A DNA stretch of 9,387 nt from Desulfarculus sp. (GTDB lineage: Bacteria; Desulfobacterota; Desulfarculia; Desulfarculales; Desulfarculaceae), in NCBI GenBank assembly GCA_020216625.1, contig JAIUYB010000058.1:1-9387 (forward strand), given 5' to 3'. Made by a program: the position numbers and the translations under genes. Below are positions 1-6,289 of this stretch, piece by piece (positions within the stretch are counted from its first letter, which is position 1; every line of letters begins with the position of its first letter). The notes beneath the pieces were generated by a model. It had not been told where the DNA came from and ran no database searches. It saw only the letters and a list, made by a program, of their open reading frames with translations.

Positions 1-76
1 AGGGAGCCAGGGGGGTGACGAAGGCCACGGGGGCCAGGTTGGCCCGGGCTTGTTGCAGCTGGTTTTCACTGAGCAT
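1..76 (-). CDS. Threonine ammonia-lyase-like protein, N-terminal fragment (runs off the left edge)
   Basis: An open leftward frame begins with ATG at 76-74 and stays open to the window edge, giving 25 residues. It starts MLSENQLQQARANL and carries TPL at residues 21-23. A strong Shine-Dalgarno GGAGG lies 5 bases upstream of the ATG (about 82-86), which decides the start. The pattern of a short helix with an A-R pair, a hydrophobic step and then T-P-L matches the N-terminus of the fold-type II PLP enzymes threonine ammonia-lyase and serine/threonine dehydratase, which deaminate threonine to 2-oxobutanoate. The PLP lysine and all other diagnostic residues are outside the window, so the family call rests on the N-terminus only. 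The gene is divergent from the sigma-54 activator to its right and shares a 197-bp control region with it. Another fold-type II PLP enzyme is possible. Confidence 0.55.
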   Translation of the reverse strand, partial: MLSENQLQQARANLAPVAFVTPLAP

Positions 77-183
77 TGCCGCCTCCGCCGCGCATGATGA
101 CCGCCAACCCCAGCCTAGCACGGGCTGGCGGCCACGGGAAGGCGGTTGGCCCCCGGCTTGCAGGGAAGCTACAGCGGAGGCGT

Positions 184-241
184 ACCATGGTCAATTAGTG
201 ACCTATTGGTAATATAGAATCGCAAAAATTACCTAATGGTA
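184..241. promoter_or_regulatory. Cluster of three ACC-N(2-4)-GGT dyads in the divergent control region
   Basis: Three short dyads stand in an AT-containing stretch just before the sigma-54 activator gene: ACCATGGT (184-191), ACCTATTGGT (201-210) and TACCTAATGGTA (230-241). The second and third have their ACC starts exactly 30 bp apart and match at 9 of 10 bases, so they are also direct repeats about three helical turns apart. A TATAGAAT stretch at 213-220, resembling a -10 box, lies between them, but I find no convincing -35 box. The layout fits a repressor or autoregulatory site controlling the activator gene, the divergent lyase-like gene, or both. The binding protein is unknown. Confidence 0.45.
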
Positions 242-273
242 GCTTTTGGGGATGAAAGCCCCCGGGAGACGGG

Positions 274-1833
274 ATGCAGCTCAGCCTGGCCCAACTCGAG
301 CTCAAGGTGCTCTTCGAGATCAGCCGCATCATCGGCCAGGCCCTGGACTTGGACCGGGCCCTGGAGGCGGTGTTGGCTATCCTCAACGAATCCATGGCCA
401 TGCAGCGGGCCACGGTGACGCTCCTGGACGAGGAGACCGGGGTGCTCAACATCCGGGCCAGCCATGGTCTGAGCGAGACCGAGCGCCGCCGGGGCATCTA
501 CCGCACCGACGAGGGCGTCACCGGCCGCATCTTCCAGACCGCCGAGCCCTTCTATGTGCCCGATATCAGCAAGGAGCCGCTGTTCCTGAACAAGACCCTC
601 TCCCGGCCCCGGGACCGCTCGGGCATCGCTTTCGTGGGGGTGCCGATCCTGGTGCAGGGCCAGCCGGTGGGGGTCCTGACCGTGGACCGCCTGTTCGGAG
701 ACGAGGTGGGACCGGACGAGGACGTGCGCTTCTTAACCATCGTGGCCCAGCTCATCGGCCAGTTCATCAGCTTGAACCGCCAGGTCCAGGCCCGGGAGGA
801 CGCCCTGCGTCGCCGGGCGCGGCTGTTGGAGCTGGAGATGAAGGAGCGTTACAACAACTTCTTCATCGTGGGCCAGAGCGAGGCCATGCACGAGCTGCAA
901 AAGCTCATCAGCCGAGTGGCCCCCAGCAAGGCCTCGGTGCTGCTCCTGGGCGAGTCCGGCACCGGCAAGACCCTGGTGGCGCGGGTGATCCACAACCTGA
1001 GCGAGCGGGCCAACACCCCGTTCGTGAAGATCAACTGCGCGGCCCTGCCCGAGAATTTGTTGGAAAGCGAGCTGTTTGGCCACGAGAAAGGGGCCTTCAC
1101 CGGCGCGGGAACGCTCAAGCGCGGCCGGGTGGAGGAGGCCCACGGGGGCACCATCTTCCTGGACGAGGTGGGTGAGCTGCCCCTGACCCTGCAGGCCAAG
1201 CTCCTGCGCTTTTTGCAGGACAAGGAATTCGAGCGCCTGGGCGGAACCGTCACCCGCCAGGTGGACGTGCGCATCATCGCCGCCACCAACGCCGACTTGG
1301 CCGGCCTGGTGGAGCGGGGCCGCTTCCGGGAGGACCTCTATTACCGGCTCAACGTCTTTCCCATCAAGATCCCGCCCCTGCGCGAGCGCCGCCAGGACAT
1401 CCCGCTCCTACTGGAGCATTTCGTGGACAAGTTCAGCCGGGAGTATGCCCGCCGGGTGGCCCTGGAGGCCGAGGCCCAGGCCGCCCTGGTGGCCTACGAC
1501 TGGCCGGGCAACGTGCGCGAGATGGAGAATCTTATCGAGCGGTTGGCCATCATGTGCGAGGGCGGCAGCATCAGCCTGCGGCACCTGCCCCATCCAACTT
1601 GCCCCCTGCGCGGCAATGGCGAGTCCGCGGCCGGGCCGGCCAACCACAACCTGGAGGAGCTGGTGCGGCGCGAGCTGCTGGCCGCCCTGGAGCGCAGCCA
1701 TTGGGTGCAATCCCGGGCCGCCCGCGAGCTGGGCATCACCCTGCGCCAGCTAAACTATCGCTTGGACAAGTTCGGTCTGGCCGAGATGGTGCGGACCAAC
1801 CGCCAAAAGATCTCGGCCCTGGGACGGACCTGA
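274..1833 (+). CDS. Sigma-54-dependent transcriptional activator, NifA-like (GAF, AAA+, Fis-type HTH)
   Basis: This 519-residue protein has the three-part NifA layout. An N-terminal GAF-type sensor covers roughly residues 5-170. The AAA+ domain that remodels sigma-54 RNA polymerase covers about 195-420, and a C-terminal Fis-type helix-turn-helix lies at about 465-510. Visible motifs are Walker A GESGTGKT at 226-233, the sigma-54 contact loop GAFTGA at 273-278, Walker B IFLDE ending at D297-E298, and [12 protein letters not shown] from 351, which contains the conserved arginine region. The HTH segment ([21 protein letters not shown] region) is especially close to NifA/AnfA/VnfA. There is no response-regulator receiver domain, so activity is probably set by a ligand or partner at the GAF domain. 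GGGAG 5 bases before ATG 274 supports the start. No nif genes are in view, so calling it nifA would be unsafe. No clear -24/-12 (GG-N10-GC) sigma-54 promoter was found in the window, so its targets are unknown. Confidence 0.93.
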   Translation: MQLSLAQLELKVLFEISRIIGQALDLDRALEAVLAILNESMAMQRATVTLLDEETGVLNIRASHGLSETERRRGIYRTDEGVTGRIFQTAEPFYVPDISKEPLFLNKTLSRPRDRSGIAFVGVPILVQGQPVGVLTVDRLFGDEVGPDEDVRFLTIVAQLIGQFISLNRQVQAREDALRRRARLLELEMKERYNNFFIVGQSEAMHELQKLISRVAPSKASVLLLGESGTGKTLVARVIHNLSERANTPFVKINCAALPENLLESELFGHEKGAFTGAGTLKRGRVEEAHGGTIFLDEVGELPLTLQAKLLRFLQDKEFERLGGTVTRQVDVRIIAATNADLAGLVERGRFREDLYYRLNVFPIKIPPLRERRQDIPLLLEHFVDKFSREYARRVALEAEAQAALVAYDWPGNVREMENLIERLAIMCEGGSISLRHLPHPTCPLRGNGESAAGPANHNLEELVRRELLAALERSHWVQSRAARELGITLRQLNYRLDKFGLAEMVRTNRQKISALGRT

Positions 1834-1898
1834 GGCGGGCCGCGCGGATCAGGATGAATAAAGACCGGCGGGTCGCCCAGGCCGCGGGGGTGGGGGGG

Positions 1899-1932
1899 AA
1901 AAGACGGGCGGGGATTAACCCCCGCCCGTCTT
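1899..1932. terminator. Bidirectional intrinsic terminator between the activator gene and hisC
   Basis: A perfect 13-bp stem is formed by AAGACGGGCGGGG (1901-1913) and CCCCGCCCGTCTT (1920-1932) with the 6-base loop ATTAAC. The A-tract at 1899-1902 reads as a T-tract on the minus strand directly after the stem, making a classical terminator for leftward hisC transcription. The stem also lies 67 bp past the rightward activator gene and can act there, although the T-run on that side is short. Its position between convergent genes fits a shared terminator. Confidence 0.85.
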
Positions 1933-1983
1933 GCTCCACCGATACCCCGAGGGGCGCGCGCGAAGCCTGTGCATGGTCCAGCG

Positions 1984-2084
1984 GGGTCCGACTCATCTAC
2001 GCCAGTGCCGCACGCCATCCACACCACCCGTACCTGGATGTGGCGGCACGCCACCTGGCCGATTTGCCAAACGGAATCGGACCC
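1984..2084 (-). other. Potentially structured element in the hisC 3' region
   Basis: Nested inverted repeats span 101 bp between the hisC stop and the terminator. An outer 8-bp stem pairs GGGTCCGA (1984-1991) with TCGGACCC (2077-2084). An inner arm pairs GTGCCGC (2005-2011) with GCGGCAC (2043-2049), followed after a small internal loop by CATCCA (2016-2021) with TGGATG (2035-2040). CCGATT (2059-2064) can instead pair with AATCGG (2075-2080), competing with part of the outer stem. Together with the terminator at 1901-1932, the leftward transcript would end in a folded RNA of about 190 nt. It does not match tRNA, tRNA-Sec or any riboswitch or ribozyme core I know. It could be a 3'-UTR-derived small RNA, an mRNA stabiliser, or chance pairing in GC-rich DNA. 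The strand is inferred from context. Confidence 0.4.
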
Positions 2085-2090
2085 TCGGGC

Positions 2091-3194
2091 TCATCCTTTC
2101 AGAATCGCCTGGAATTCCTTGATGAAACGGGCGTTCTCCGCGTCCAGGCCCACGCTGATCCGCAAGAACTCCGGCAGGCCGTAGGAGGTCATCTCGCGCA
2201 CGATCACCCCCCGCCGCAAGAGGGCGTCGGCCACCGCCGGGGCGTTCTGGCCCACCTTGACCAGCACGAAGTTGGCCTGGCTGGGCAGGTAGAACAGGCC
2301 CAACTCATCGAAACAGCGATAAAAGTCTTGGAGCCCCCGCCAGACCAGCTCCCGGGTCCGAGCCACGAATTCATCGTCGCCCAGGGCGGCCAGGGCCCCG
2401 GCCTGGGCCACGCTGCTGGTGTTGAAGGGCTGGCGGACCCGGTCGAAGGCGTTGATGACCTCCTCCGGCCCCAGGGCGAAACCGATGCGCAGGCCGGCCA
2501 GGCCGGCGATCTTGCTGAAGGTGCGCATCACCACCACCGGGGTGGGATGGTCCAGGAAATCCACCCCCTGGGCCACCTCGGGGTCGCTGGCAAAGTCGAT
2601 GTAGGCCTCGTCCAGCACCACCAGCACGCCCTCCGGCACTCGGTCTAAAAACTCGCCCAACTGCCGCCGGCTGACCGCGGTGCCGGCCGGGTTGTCGGGG
2701 TTGTTTATGAAGACCAAGCGGGTCTCCGGGGTGATGGCCGCCAGCATGGCCTTGAGATCGATGCGGTAGTCGGCGTCCAGCGGGGTCTCCACCAGGCGAC
2801 CGCCGGCCACCTGCACCAGCTTGGAATACATCAGGAAACTGGGGCGGGCGGCCAGGGCCATCTGGCCGGGGCGGATGTAGGCCCGGGCCAGGAACTCGAT
2901 GATCTCGTCGGAGCCGTTGCCGATGCAGGTCTGGCCGAAGCCCACCTTGAACCTGGCGGCCAAGGCCTGGCGCAGGGCGAAACCCGCCCCGTCGGGGTAG
3001 CGGTGCAGGTTGGTCAGGGCGGCATGCATGGCCTCCAGGGCCCGGGGGGAGGGCCCCAGGGGGTTCTCGTTGCTGGCCAGCTTGATGGCGCCGCTGATGC
3101 CAAGCTCCCGCTCCAGCTCCTCGATGGGCTTGCCGGGCTTGTAGGGCACCAGGGCCGTGATTTCCGGGGGCACCTGGGGTAGTTTGCGGCTCAC
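2091..3194 (-). CDS. hisC: Histidinol-phosphate aminotransferase
   Basis: This 367-residue fold-type I PLP aminotransferase exchanges the amino group between glutamate and imidazole-acetol phosphate to give L-histidinol phosphate in cytosolic histidine synthesis. Seen motifs are the N-terminal SNENPLGPSP (41-50) typical of HisC, NNPDNPAGT (164-172), the PLP-contact LDEAYIDF (about 194-201), and the Schiff-base lysine K228 in RTFSKIAGLAGLR. The length is normal for the family. The start is a GTG (3194-3192). The segment from residue 9 (PPEITALVPYKPGKP) is already standard HisC N-terminus, so the start cannot lie much further downstream. The Shine-Dalgarno is weak. No other his genes are nearby, so hisC stands apart from a his operon here. 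Related HisC enzymes can also act on aromatic amino acids, which the sequence cannot exclude. It probably reads from the upstream acetyltransferase or from its own promoter in the 167-bp gap. Confidence 0.94.
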   Translation of the reverse strand: MSRKLPQVPPEITALVPYKPGKPIEELERELGISGAIKLASNENPLGPSPRALEAMHAALTNLHRYPDGAGFALRQALAARFKVGFGQTCIGNGSDEIIEFLARAYIRPGQMALAARPSFLMYSKLVQVAGGRLVETPLDADYRIDLKAMLAAITPETRLVFINNPDNPAGTAVSRRQLGEFLDRVPEGVLVVLDEAYIDFASDPEVAQGVDFLDHPTPVVVMRTFSKIAGLAGLRIGFALGPEEVINAFDRVRQPFNTSSVAQAGALAALGDDEFVARTRELVWRGLQDFYRCFDELGLFYLPSQANFVLVKVGQNAPAVADALLRRGVIVREMTSYGLPEFLRISVGLDAENARFIKEFQAILKG

Positions 3195-3240
3195 GGTCGA
3201 CTCGCTTGTTTGGGGGCCGGCGCGCCGGCCGGCGTTGGCG

Positions 3241-3279
3241 AAAAAGCGCGCCGGGGCGGAGAAGTCAATCCCCGCCCCG
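3241..3279 (-). terminator. Hairpin with T-tract between the acetyltransferase gene and hisC
   Basis: Read on the minus strand, 3279 to 3252 folds into an 11-bp stem (one G-T wobble) with the 6-base loop TTGACT. Six bases later comes a TTTTT run (3245-3241). It sits 83 bp after the acetyltransferase stop and about 60 bp before hisC. It may be a terminator or partial terminator that makes hisC a separate unit, or an attenuator for hisC. The GC spacer before the T-run makes it weaker than a textbook terminator. A second GC hairpin, CAGGGCC (3337-3343) with GGCCCTG (3350-3356), lies just past the stop codon. Confidence 0.5.
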
Positions 3280-3361
3280 CACGCTGGATGGCGGGAAACT
3301 TACCGCCGGTCGGCGACGCCTGTCAAGCCGGGCGGCCAGGGCCGGGCCGGGCCCTGCGGGA

Positions 3362-3814
3362 TCAGATGTCCAGCTCCAGGTTGACCATGTCGCCCTGGCT
3401 GAAGCCCACCTCCTCGAAGAACTTCAGCAGCTTCCAATCCAGGCGCTTGACGAAGGTGCGGATGGAGACCACCCCCAGTTGTTTGAGATGGTCGACCATC
3501 TCCCGGAAAAGGAGCTTGGCCACGCCTTGGCGCTGGTGGTCCGGGTCCACCCCGATGGTGTCGATCCAGCCGACGTTCTCGGGCACGCCGTATTCCCAGC
3601 GGCTGGCCCCGCCGATGATGAAGCCGATCACCCGGCCATCGATTTCGGCCACCAAGGCCGCGAACTGGGCGCGGTTTTGGACCAGACGCAGCTTGATCTC
3701 CCAATAATCCCGGCGGGACTTGCCCAACACCTTGCGGTCGATTTCCACGATCTGGTCCAGATCCGATGGGCGCATTTCCCGGATAAGGGGCGCGCCCGCG
3801 GAGATTTCAGCCAT
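3362..3814 (-). CDS. GNAT-family N-acetyltransferase
   Basis: This 150-residue single-domain cytosolic acetyltransferase has the RimI-like GNAT fold. It starts with IREMRPSDLDQI (11-22), typical of the first strand and helix. Its central strand WIDTIGVDPD (83-92) is followed by the acetyl-CoA pyrophosphate loop QRQGVA (94-99), a Q/R-x-x-G-x-A version of the usual motif, and the C-terminal KFFEEVGF (131-138) is the common GNAT ending. ATG 3814 was chosen over the upstream TTG because AAAGGAGG stands 6 bases before it. The acceptor substrate is not recognisable; members modify protein N-termini, amines, amino acids or antibiotics. It lies between a PNPOx-like gene and hisC on the same strand with gaps of 114 and 167 bp, so co-transcription is possible but loose. 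Confidence 0.85.
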   Translation of the reverse strand: MAEISAGAPLIREMRPSDLDQIVEIDRKVLGKSRRDYWEIKLRLVQNRAQFAALVAEIDGRVIGFIIGGASRWEYGVPENVGWIDTIGVDPDHQRQGVAKLLFREMVDHLKQLGVVSIRTFVKRLDWKLLKFFEEVGFSQGDMVNLELDI

Positions 3815-3928
3815 GCCTGCCTCCTTTGCCAGCGACGATCGCAAGAAGACGGACTTGCCAACCCAACCGACATGACGCGACCCGGCGCGGCCCGAAAGGG
3901 CGGCCCCACGCCGGGGTGGCCAACGGCC

Positions 3929-4363
3929 TTAGGTCATCTGGGCGTAGCAGACGCTGGTGGGGCCCTGCAACAGTTGCAGGCTGATGCCCCGCACCGAGAG
4001 CACCTTGATCTCCGGGTCGGAGGCCAGGGCCTCCAGGTGGGGGTGCCGCGCCAGGATGCGGGCCAGGATGGCCTCGCGCAGGCCGCCCGCCGGCAGGGTC
4101 TCGCAGATGCCGCCGATGGTCAGGGCCAGGGGCGGCTCGCCGGGGGAACGCACCTCGCGGTTGTCGATCAAAAGGCTCACCGCGGGGTTGGCGGCGAGGT
4201 TGCGGTATTTCTTGGTCTCGCCCCGGGTGAGCAGGTAGATGTGCTGTCCGTTGTCGTCGGTGATGTAGAACATCAGCGAGCAGTGGGGCTGGCCCTCGGG
4301 GCTGACCGTGGCCAGGGCGCAGACCTCCTGGGCCTTGAGCAGGGCCTTCATCCTCTCCAGCAT
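3929..4363 (-). CDS. Pyridoxamine 5'-phosphate oxidase-like (split-barrel FMN-binding) protein
   Basis: The 144-residue protein opens with an amphipathic helix and the strand pair CALATVSPEGQPHCSLMFYI (about 15-34), the hallmark of the PNPOx-like split beta-barrel. It continues with IYLLTRGETKKYRNLAANP (about 42-60) and VSLLIDNRE, the usual order in this family. Members bind FMN, F420 or haem; general-stress and nitroreductase-type subgroups have this length, whereas true PdxH is longer. The exact reaction cannot be assigned. ATG 4363 is preferred over an upstream in-frame start at 4444 because it has AAGGAG 6 bases before it and the extra 27 residues (with EKKKPP) do not look like family sequence. 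It is the first gene of the leftward run that continues to the GNAT gene and hisC, with a candidate promoter at 4415-4444. Confidence 0.85.
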   Translation of the reverse strand: MLERMKALLKAQEVCALATVSPEGQPHCSLMFYITDDNGQHIYLLTRGETKKYRNLAANPAVSLLIDNREVRSPGEPPLALTIGGICETLPAGGLREAILARILARHPHLEALASDPEIKVLSVRGISLQLLQGPTSVCYAQMT

Positions 4364-4414
4364 GCCGGGCTCCTTGCCTGGGGTGCTTCCACAACGCGGG
4401 GGCTTCTTTTTTTC

Positions 4415-4444
4415 ATGATAGGCCACCCGCCAAGCCCCAGGCAA
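4415..4444 (-). promoter_or_regulatory. Candidate sigma-70-type promoter for the PNPOx-like gene
   Basis: On the minus strand, TTGCCT (4444-4439) and TATCAT (4420-4415) are separated by 18 bases, a reasonable -35/-10 pair about 50 bp before the start codon. An A7 run follows immediately (T7 on the plus strand at 4407-4413). The -35 box lies inside one arm of an inverted repeat, CCCCAGGC (4435-4442) with GCCTGGGG (4463-4470), that could be an operator. Confidence 0.4.
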
Positions 4445-4525
4445 GCCGCCACGGCGCTCCCAGCCTGGGGGAAGCCTGGTCCGGACCGGCGCGCGATGAC
4501 ATTTTGGTGGCGGGCGGGGAAGTCA

Positions 4526-4558
4526 TGGCGCGGAGTTGCGCGCTGGCGCATAGTTGCG
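4526..4558. repeat. Tandem 15-bp repeat upstream of the small membrane protein gene
   Basis: TGGCGCGGAGTTGCG (4526-4540) and TGGCGCATAGTTGCG (4544-4558) match at 13 of 15 bases with an 18-bp period, ending 22 bp before the membrane protein start. Each resembles a sigma-54 -24/-12 element (GG then GC), but the GG-to-GC spacing is 9 bases, not 10. They may be paired protein-binding sites or imperfect sigma-54 promoters. Confidence 0.4.
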
Positions 4559-4580
4559 GTCAGGGAAAGCGAGGCCGCCC

Positions 4581-4922
4581 ATGTTCGACGAGATGAAGCG
4601 AGAGATGGCCTGGCTGAGGGCCGACCCGCCGGGGCTGCGTTTTCAGCGCGCCCACGCCCGGCGGCAGGCCCAGGACCACCGCCATCCCGGGTTGGAAGCG
4701 CTCAAGATGGTCCTGGCCCTGTTGATGGTGGTTGGCGGCCTGGTGCTGTGGCTGGTGCCGGTGGTGCCGGGCTTCTGGCTCTGGGCCCCGGGCCTGGCCC
4801 TGCTGGCCAGCCGGGCGGCCTGGTTCGCCCGCCTGCTGGACCGCCTGGAGCTCTTTGCCCGCGAGATCTGCTGGCGGCTGCGGCTCTGCCGCCAATTCCT
4901 GCGACCGCCCCGCCAGGAGTGA
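4581..4922 (+). CDS. Small membrane protein with two transmembrane segments, PGPGW-like
   Basis: This 113-residue protein has a basic, soluble N-terminal arm (1-40). Two adjacent hydrophobic segments follow at about 41-59 and 61-80, separated by a short P-V-V-P-G turn, and then an amphipathic basic tail WFARLLDRLELFAREICWRL (81-100). The core VPGFWLWAPGLALLAS (62-77) resembles the Pfam PGPGW putative transmembrane family, which has a proline-glycine turn and GLALLA, but the PGPGW box itself is degenerate here. The function of that family is unknown. Both ends of the hairpin are likely on the cytoplasmic side given the flanking positive charges. ATG 4581 was chosen over an upstream TTG because the extra residues are uninformative and GCGAGG lies at a suitable distance. 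It is divergent from the PNPOx-like gene and convergent with the fructose-bisphosphate aldolase gene, so it is probably its own transcription unit. Confidence 0.75.
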   Translation: MFDEMKREMAWLRADPPGLRFQRAHARRQAQDHRHPGLEALKMVLALLMVVGGLVLWLVPVVPGFWLWAPGLALLASRAAWFARLLDRLELFAREICWRLRLCRQFLRPPRQE

Positions 4923-4935
4923 CCCCCCGACGCGA

Positions 4936-4961
4936 CGGGGCGCCCCGCCCGGAGCGCCCCG
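4936..4961. terminator. GC hairpin between convergent genes
   Basis: CGGGGCGC (4936-4943) pairs with GCGCCCCG (4954-4961) across a 10-base loop, in the 61-bp gap between the convergent membrane protein and aldolase stop codons. The inner CGGGGCGCCCCG (4936-4947) is itself a perfect palindrome. There is no T-tract on either side, so it is only a plausible terminator or 3'-end stabiliser. Confidence 0.4.
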
Positions 4962-4983
4962 CCGATGTCTATTCGCTGTCCGC

Positions 4984-6264
4984 CTAGTCGTCGAAGTCGC
5001 CCTTGGCCCCCTTGTCCTGGTTGAGGTGCGCGGCCTTCTCGCGGGCCTTTTCCGGGGTCCACTGGGCCGGATCCTCGATTCGCTGGGCCTTGGGCCCCAG
5101 GTCGTAGGATCCCGCATCCAGGATGGCGGCCACCCCCAGGGGCGCGGTGTCCTGGGCGTTGAAGACGTTGACCAAGAGGTTGTAGACGAAGTCCTCCACG
5201 GCCTTGACCGATCGCTCGCGGATCTCGGCCGGCTGGGAGAGGATCTTGTTCTCGTAGGGCAGGTTGAGCTTTTTGTAGTCGCCGGCCTTGAGTTTCCTTT
5301 CCTGAGCCCAGGCCACCATCTCGGCCCAGAGCTTGTCGTCCACCCCCTGGCCGGGCAGCTTCAGGAAGTTGCCGTCGGCGTCCAGCTCGGCGTTGCCGTA
5401 GTCGTTGACCTTCACGCCCCAGGTGAGCATCTGCAGGGCCGTGGCCACGTTGGCCTTGGTGGTGTTGGTCTCTTTGGCGATGCGGCGCAGGCGCTCGGAA
5501 TCGTTGCCGCTGGTGCCATGCTGGGCTCCGGAGACGTGGTAGGGCTTCAGGGCCTCGTGGATGGATTTGGTCAGCTCCACCTGGATGCCCTGCTCGGAGC
5601 TCTGGATGCCGTGGGCGGTGCCGTTGTTCAAGGCGATCCAGTCCGGGCTGATGCCGTGGGCATTGAGCCCCCGAATCAGGAACAGGGCCTCGTCCACGGT
5701 GGACATGCCCTCCTTGCCCTTGATCTCGCCGACTTCGGTCTCCAGGCCGGCCCATTTGGGCACGTACTGGTTCAGCTCGATGCTGGCCAAGAGGTTCTCG
5801 GCGTCGGGCAGATGGCTGGCGTCGATGGCGATGGAGGTGATGCCGCTCTCGAACAGGGTGGGGATCTCCACCCGGGCCTGGGCGATGTCCTTCTCGCCCT
5901 TGATGCCGTAGTGGTCGGCGTGCACCGCCACCGGAACCGTGATCCCCAGCTCGTTCATCACCGCGTCCACCTGGCGGGCCATGTTCCAGTAATTCACCGC
6001 GCAGTAGGCCCCGGCCCCGCCCTCGCTCTTGGCGATTTCGATGATGATGGCGGCGTTGGCCTTCTGGGCCGCGCGCAACGCGCCGCGGATCACCAGGTGG
6101 TTGCGGCCGTTGGCGGCGATGGTCATGGCCTGGCCCTTTTTCAGCATGGCGCGGTCGATGACCTTGCCGCTGACGATCAGGGCCTTGGAGTTGGGGAAGA
6201 GTTTGACGATGTTGGGCGGGCGGCCCACGGCCAGGGCTTTTTCGAAATCGGCGGCGTAGGACAT
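4984..6264 (-). CDS. fba: Class II (zinc) fructose-bisphosphate aldolase
   Basis: This 426-residue enzyme reversibly cleaves fructose 1,6-bisphosphate to DHAP and glyceraldehyde 3-phosphate. Class II signatures are all present. HADH (115-118) holds the catalytic Asp117 and zinc ligand His118. IDASHLP (147-153) matches the family IDGSHLP. ETEVGEIKG (175-183) carries the zinc-site glutamate, GTAHG (215-219) the second histidine, and QHGTSG (248-253) the third. KANVAT (270-275) corresponds to the DHAP-binding K-x-N segment. It is longer than E. coli FbaA (359 residues), with an extended C-terminal tail after about 370 that ends in a charged stretch; this longer type is known in anaerobic lineages. 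Related class II aldolases act on tagatose bisphosphate or other ketose phosphates, so substrate is likely but not proven. ATG 6264 has a GGGGG-type Shine-Dalgarno. It is the last gene of the leftward sugar cluster, 84 bp after the dehydrogenase, and may also have its own promoter. Confidence 0.92.
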   Translation of the reverse strand: MSYAADFEKALAVGRPPNIVKLFPNSKALIVSGKVIDRAMLKKGQAMTIAANGRNHLVIRGALRAAQKANAAIIIEIAKSEGGAGAYCAVNYWNMARQVDAVMNELGITVPVAVHADHYGIKGEKDIAQARVEIPTLFESGITSIAIDASHLPDAENLLASIELNQYVPKWAGLETEVGEIKGKEGMSTVDEALFLIRGLNAHGISPDWIALNNGTAHGIQSSEQGIQVELTKSIHEALKPYHVSGAQHGTSGNDSERLRRIAKETNTTKANVATALQMLTWGVKVNDYGNAELDADGNFLKLPGQGVDDKLWAEMVAWAQERKLKAGDYKKLNLPYENKILSQPAEIRERSVKAVEDFVYNLLVNVFNAQDTAPLGVAAILDAGSYDLGPKAQRIEDPAQWTPEKAREKAAHLNQDKGAKGDFDD

Positions 6265-6289
6265 TAAAACCCCCGTGTGATTGAATGGG

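Noticed and set aside
101..150. Attenuator for the lyase-like gene (CCAGCC/GGCTGG and overlapping CCGCCA/TGGCGG arms)
   Set aside because: The arms are only 6 bp, there is no T-tract and no leader peptide rich in a regulatory amino acid, so chance pairing is more likely.
246..1175. A 309-codon rightward frame inside the activator gene
   Set aside because: It is a frame-shifted copy of the sigma-54 activator sequence rich in G, P and R; the overlapping frame has all AAA+ motifs.
1886..1898. G-quadruplex (GGGGGTGGGGGGG)
   Set aside because: Only two G-runs are present, so a standard four-run intramolecular quadruplex is not well supported. It is probably a GC-rich flank of the terminator.
1984..2084. 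tRNA or selenocysteine tRNA
   Set aside because: The 8-bp outer stem and about 100-nt length are suggestive, but there is no T-loop consensus (TTCGA type), no anticodon arm in the right place and no 3' CCA context on either strand.
1554..2648. A 364-codon rightward frame spanning the end of the activator gene and part of hisC
   Set aside because: It runs through a strong terminator and antisense through hisC, and has no domain signature.
4526..4558. Canonical sigma-54 promoter
   Set aside because: Both copies have GG-N9-GC instead of the required GG-N10-GC, so they are listed only as a repeat.
3206..4987. A 593-codon rightward open frame
   Set aside because: It crosses the GNAT and PNPOx-like genes and the small membrane protein gene in the wrong frame, with low-complexity proline, glycine and arginine content and no recognisable domain.
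4732..6267. A 511-codon rightward open frame opposite the class II aldolase
   Set aside because: It is antisense to a gene with complete catalytic motifs. Its composition is rich in repeats of G, A, V, L, D and H with no family signature, as expected from a high-GC shadow frame.
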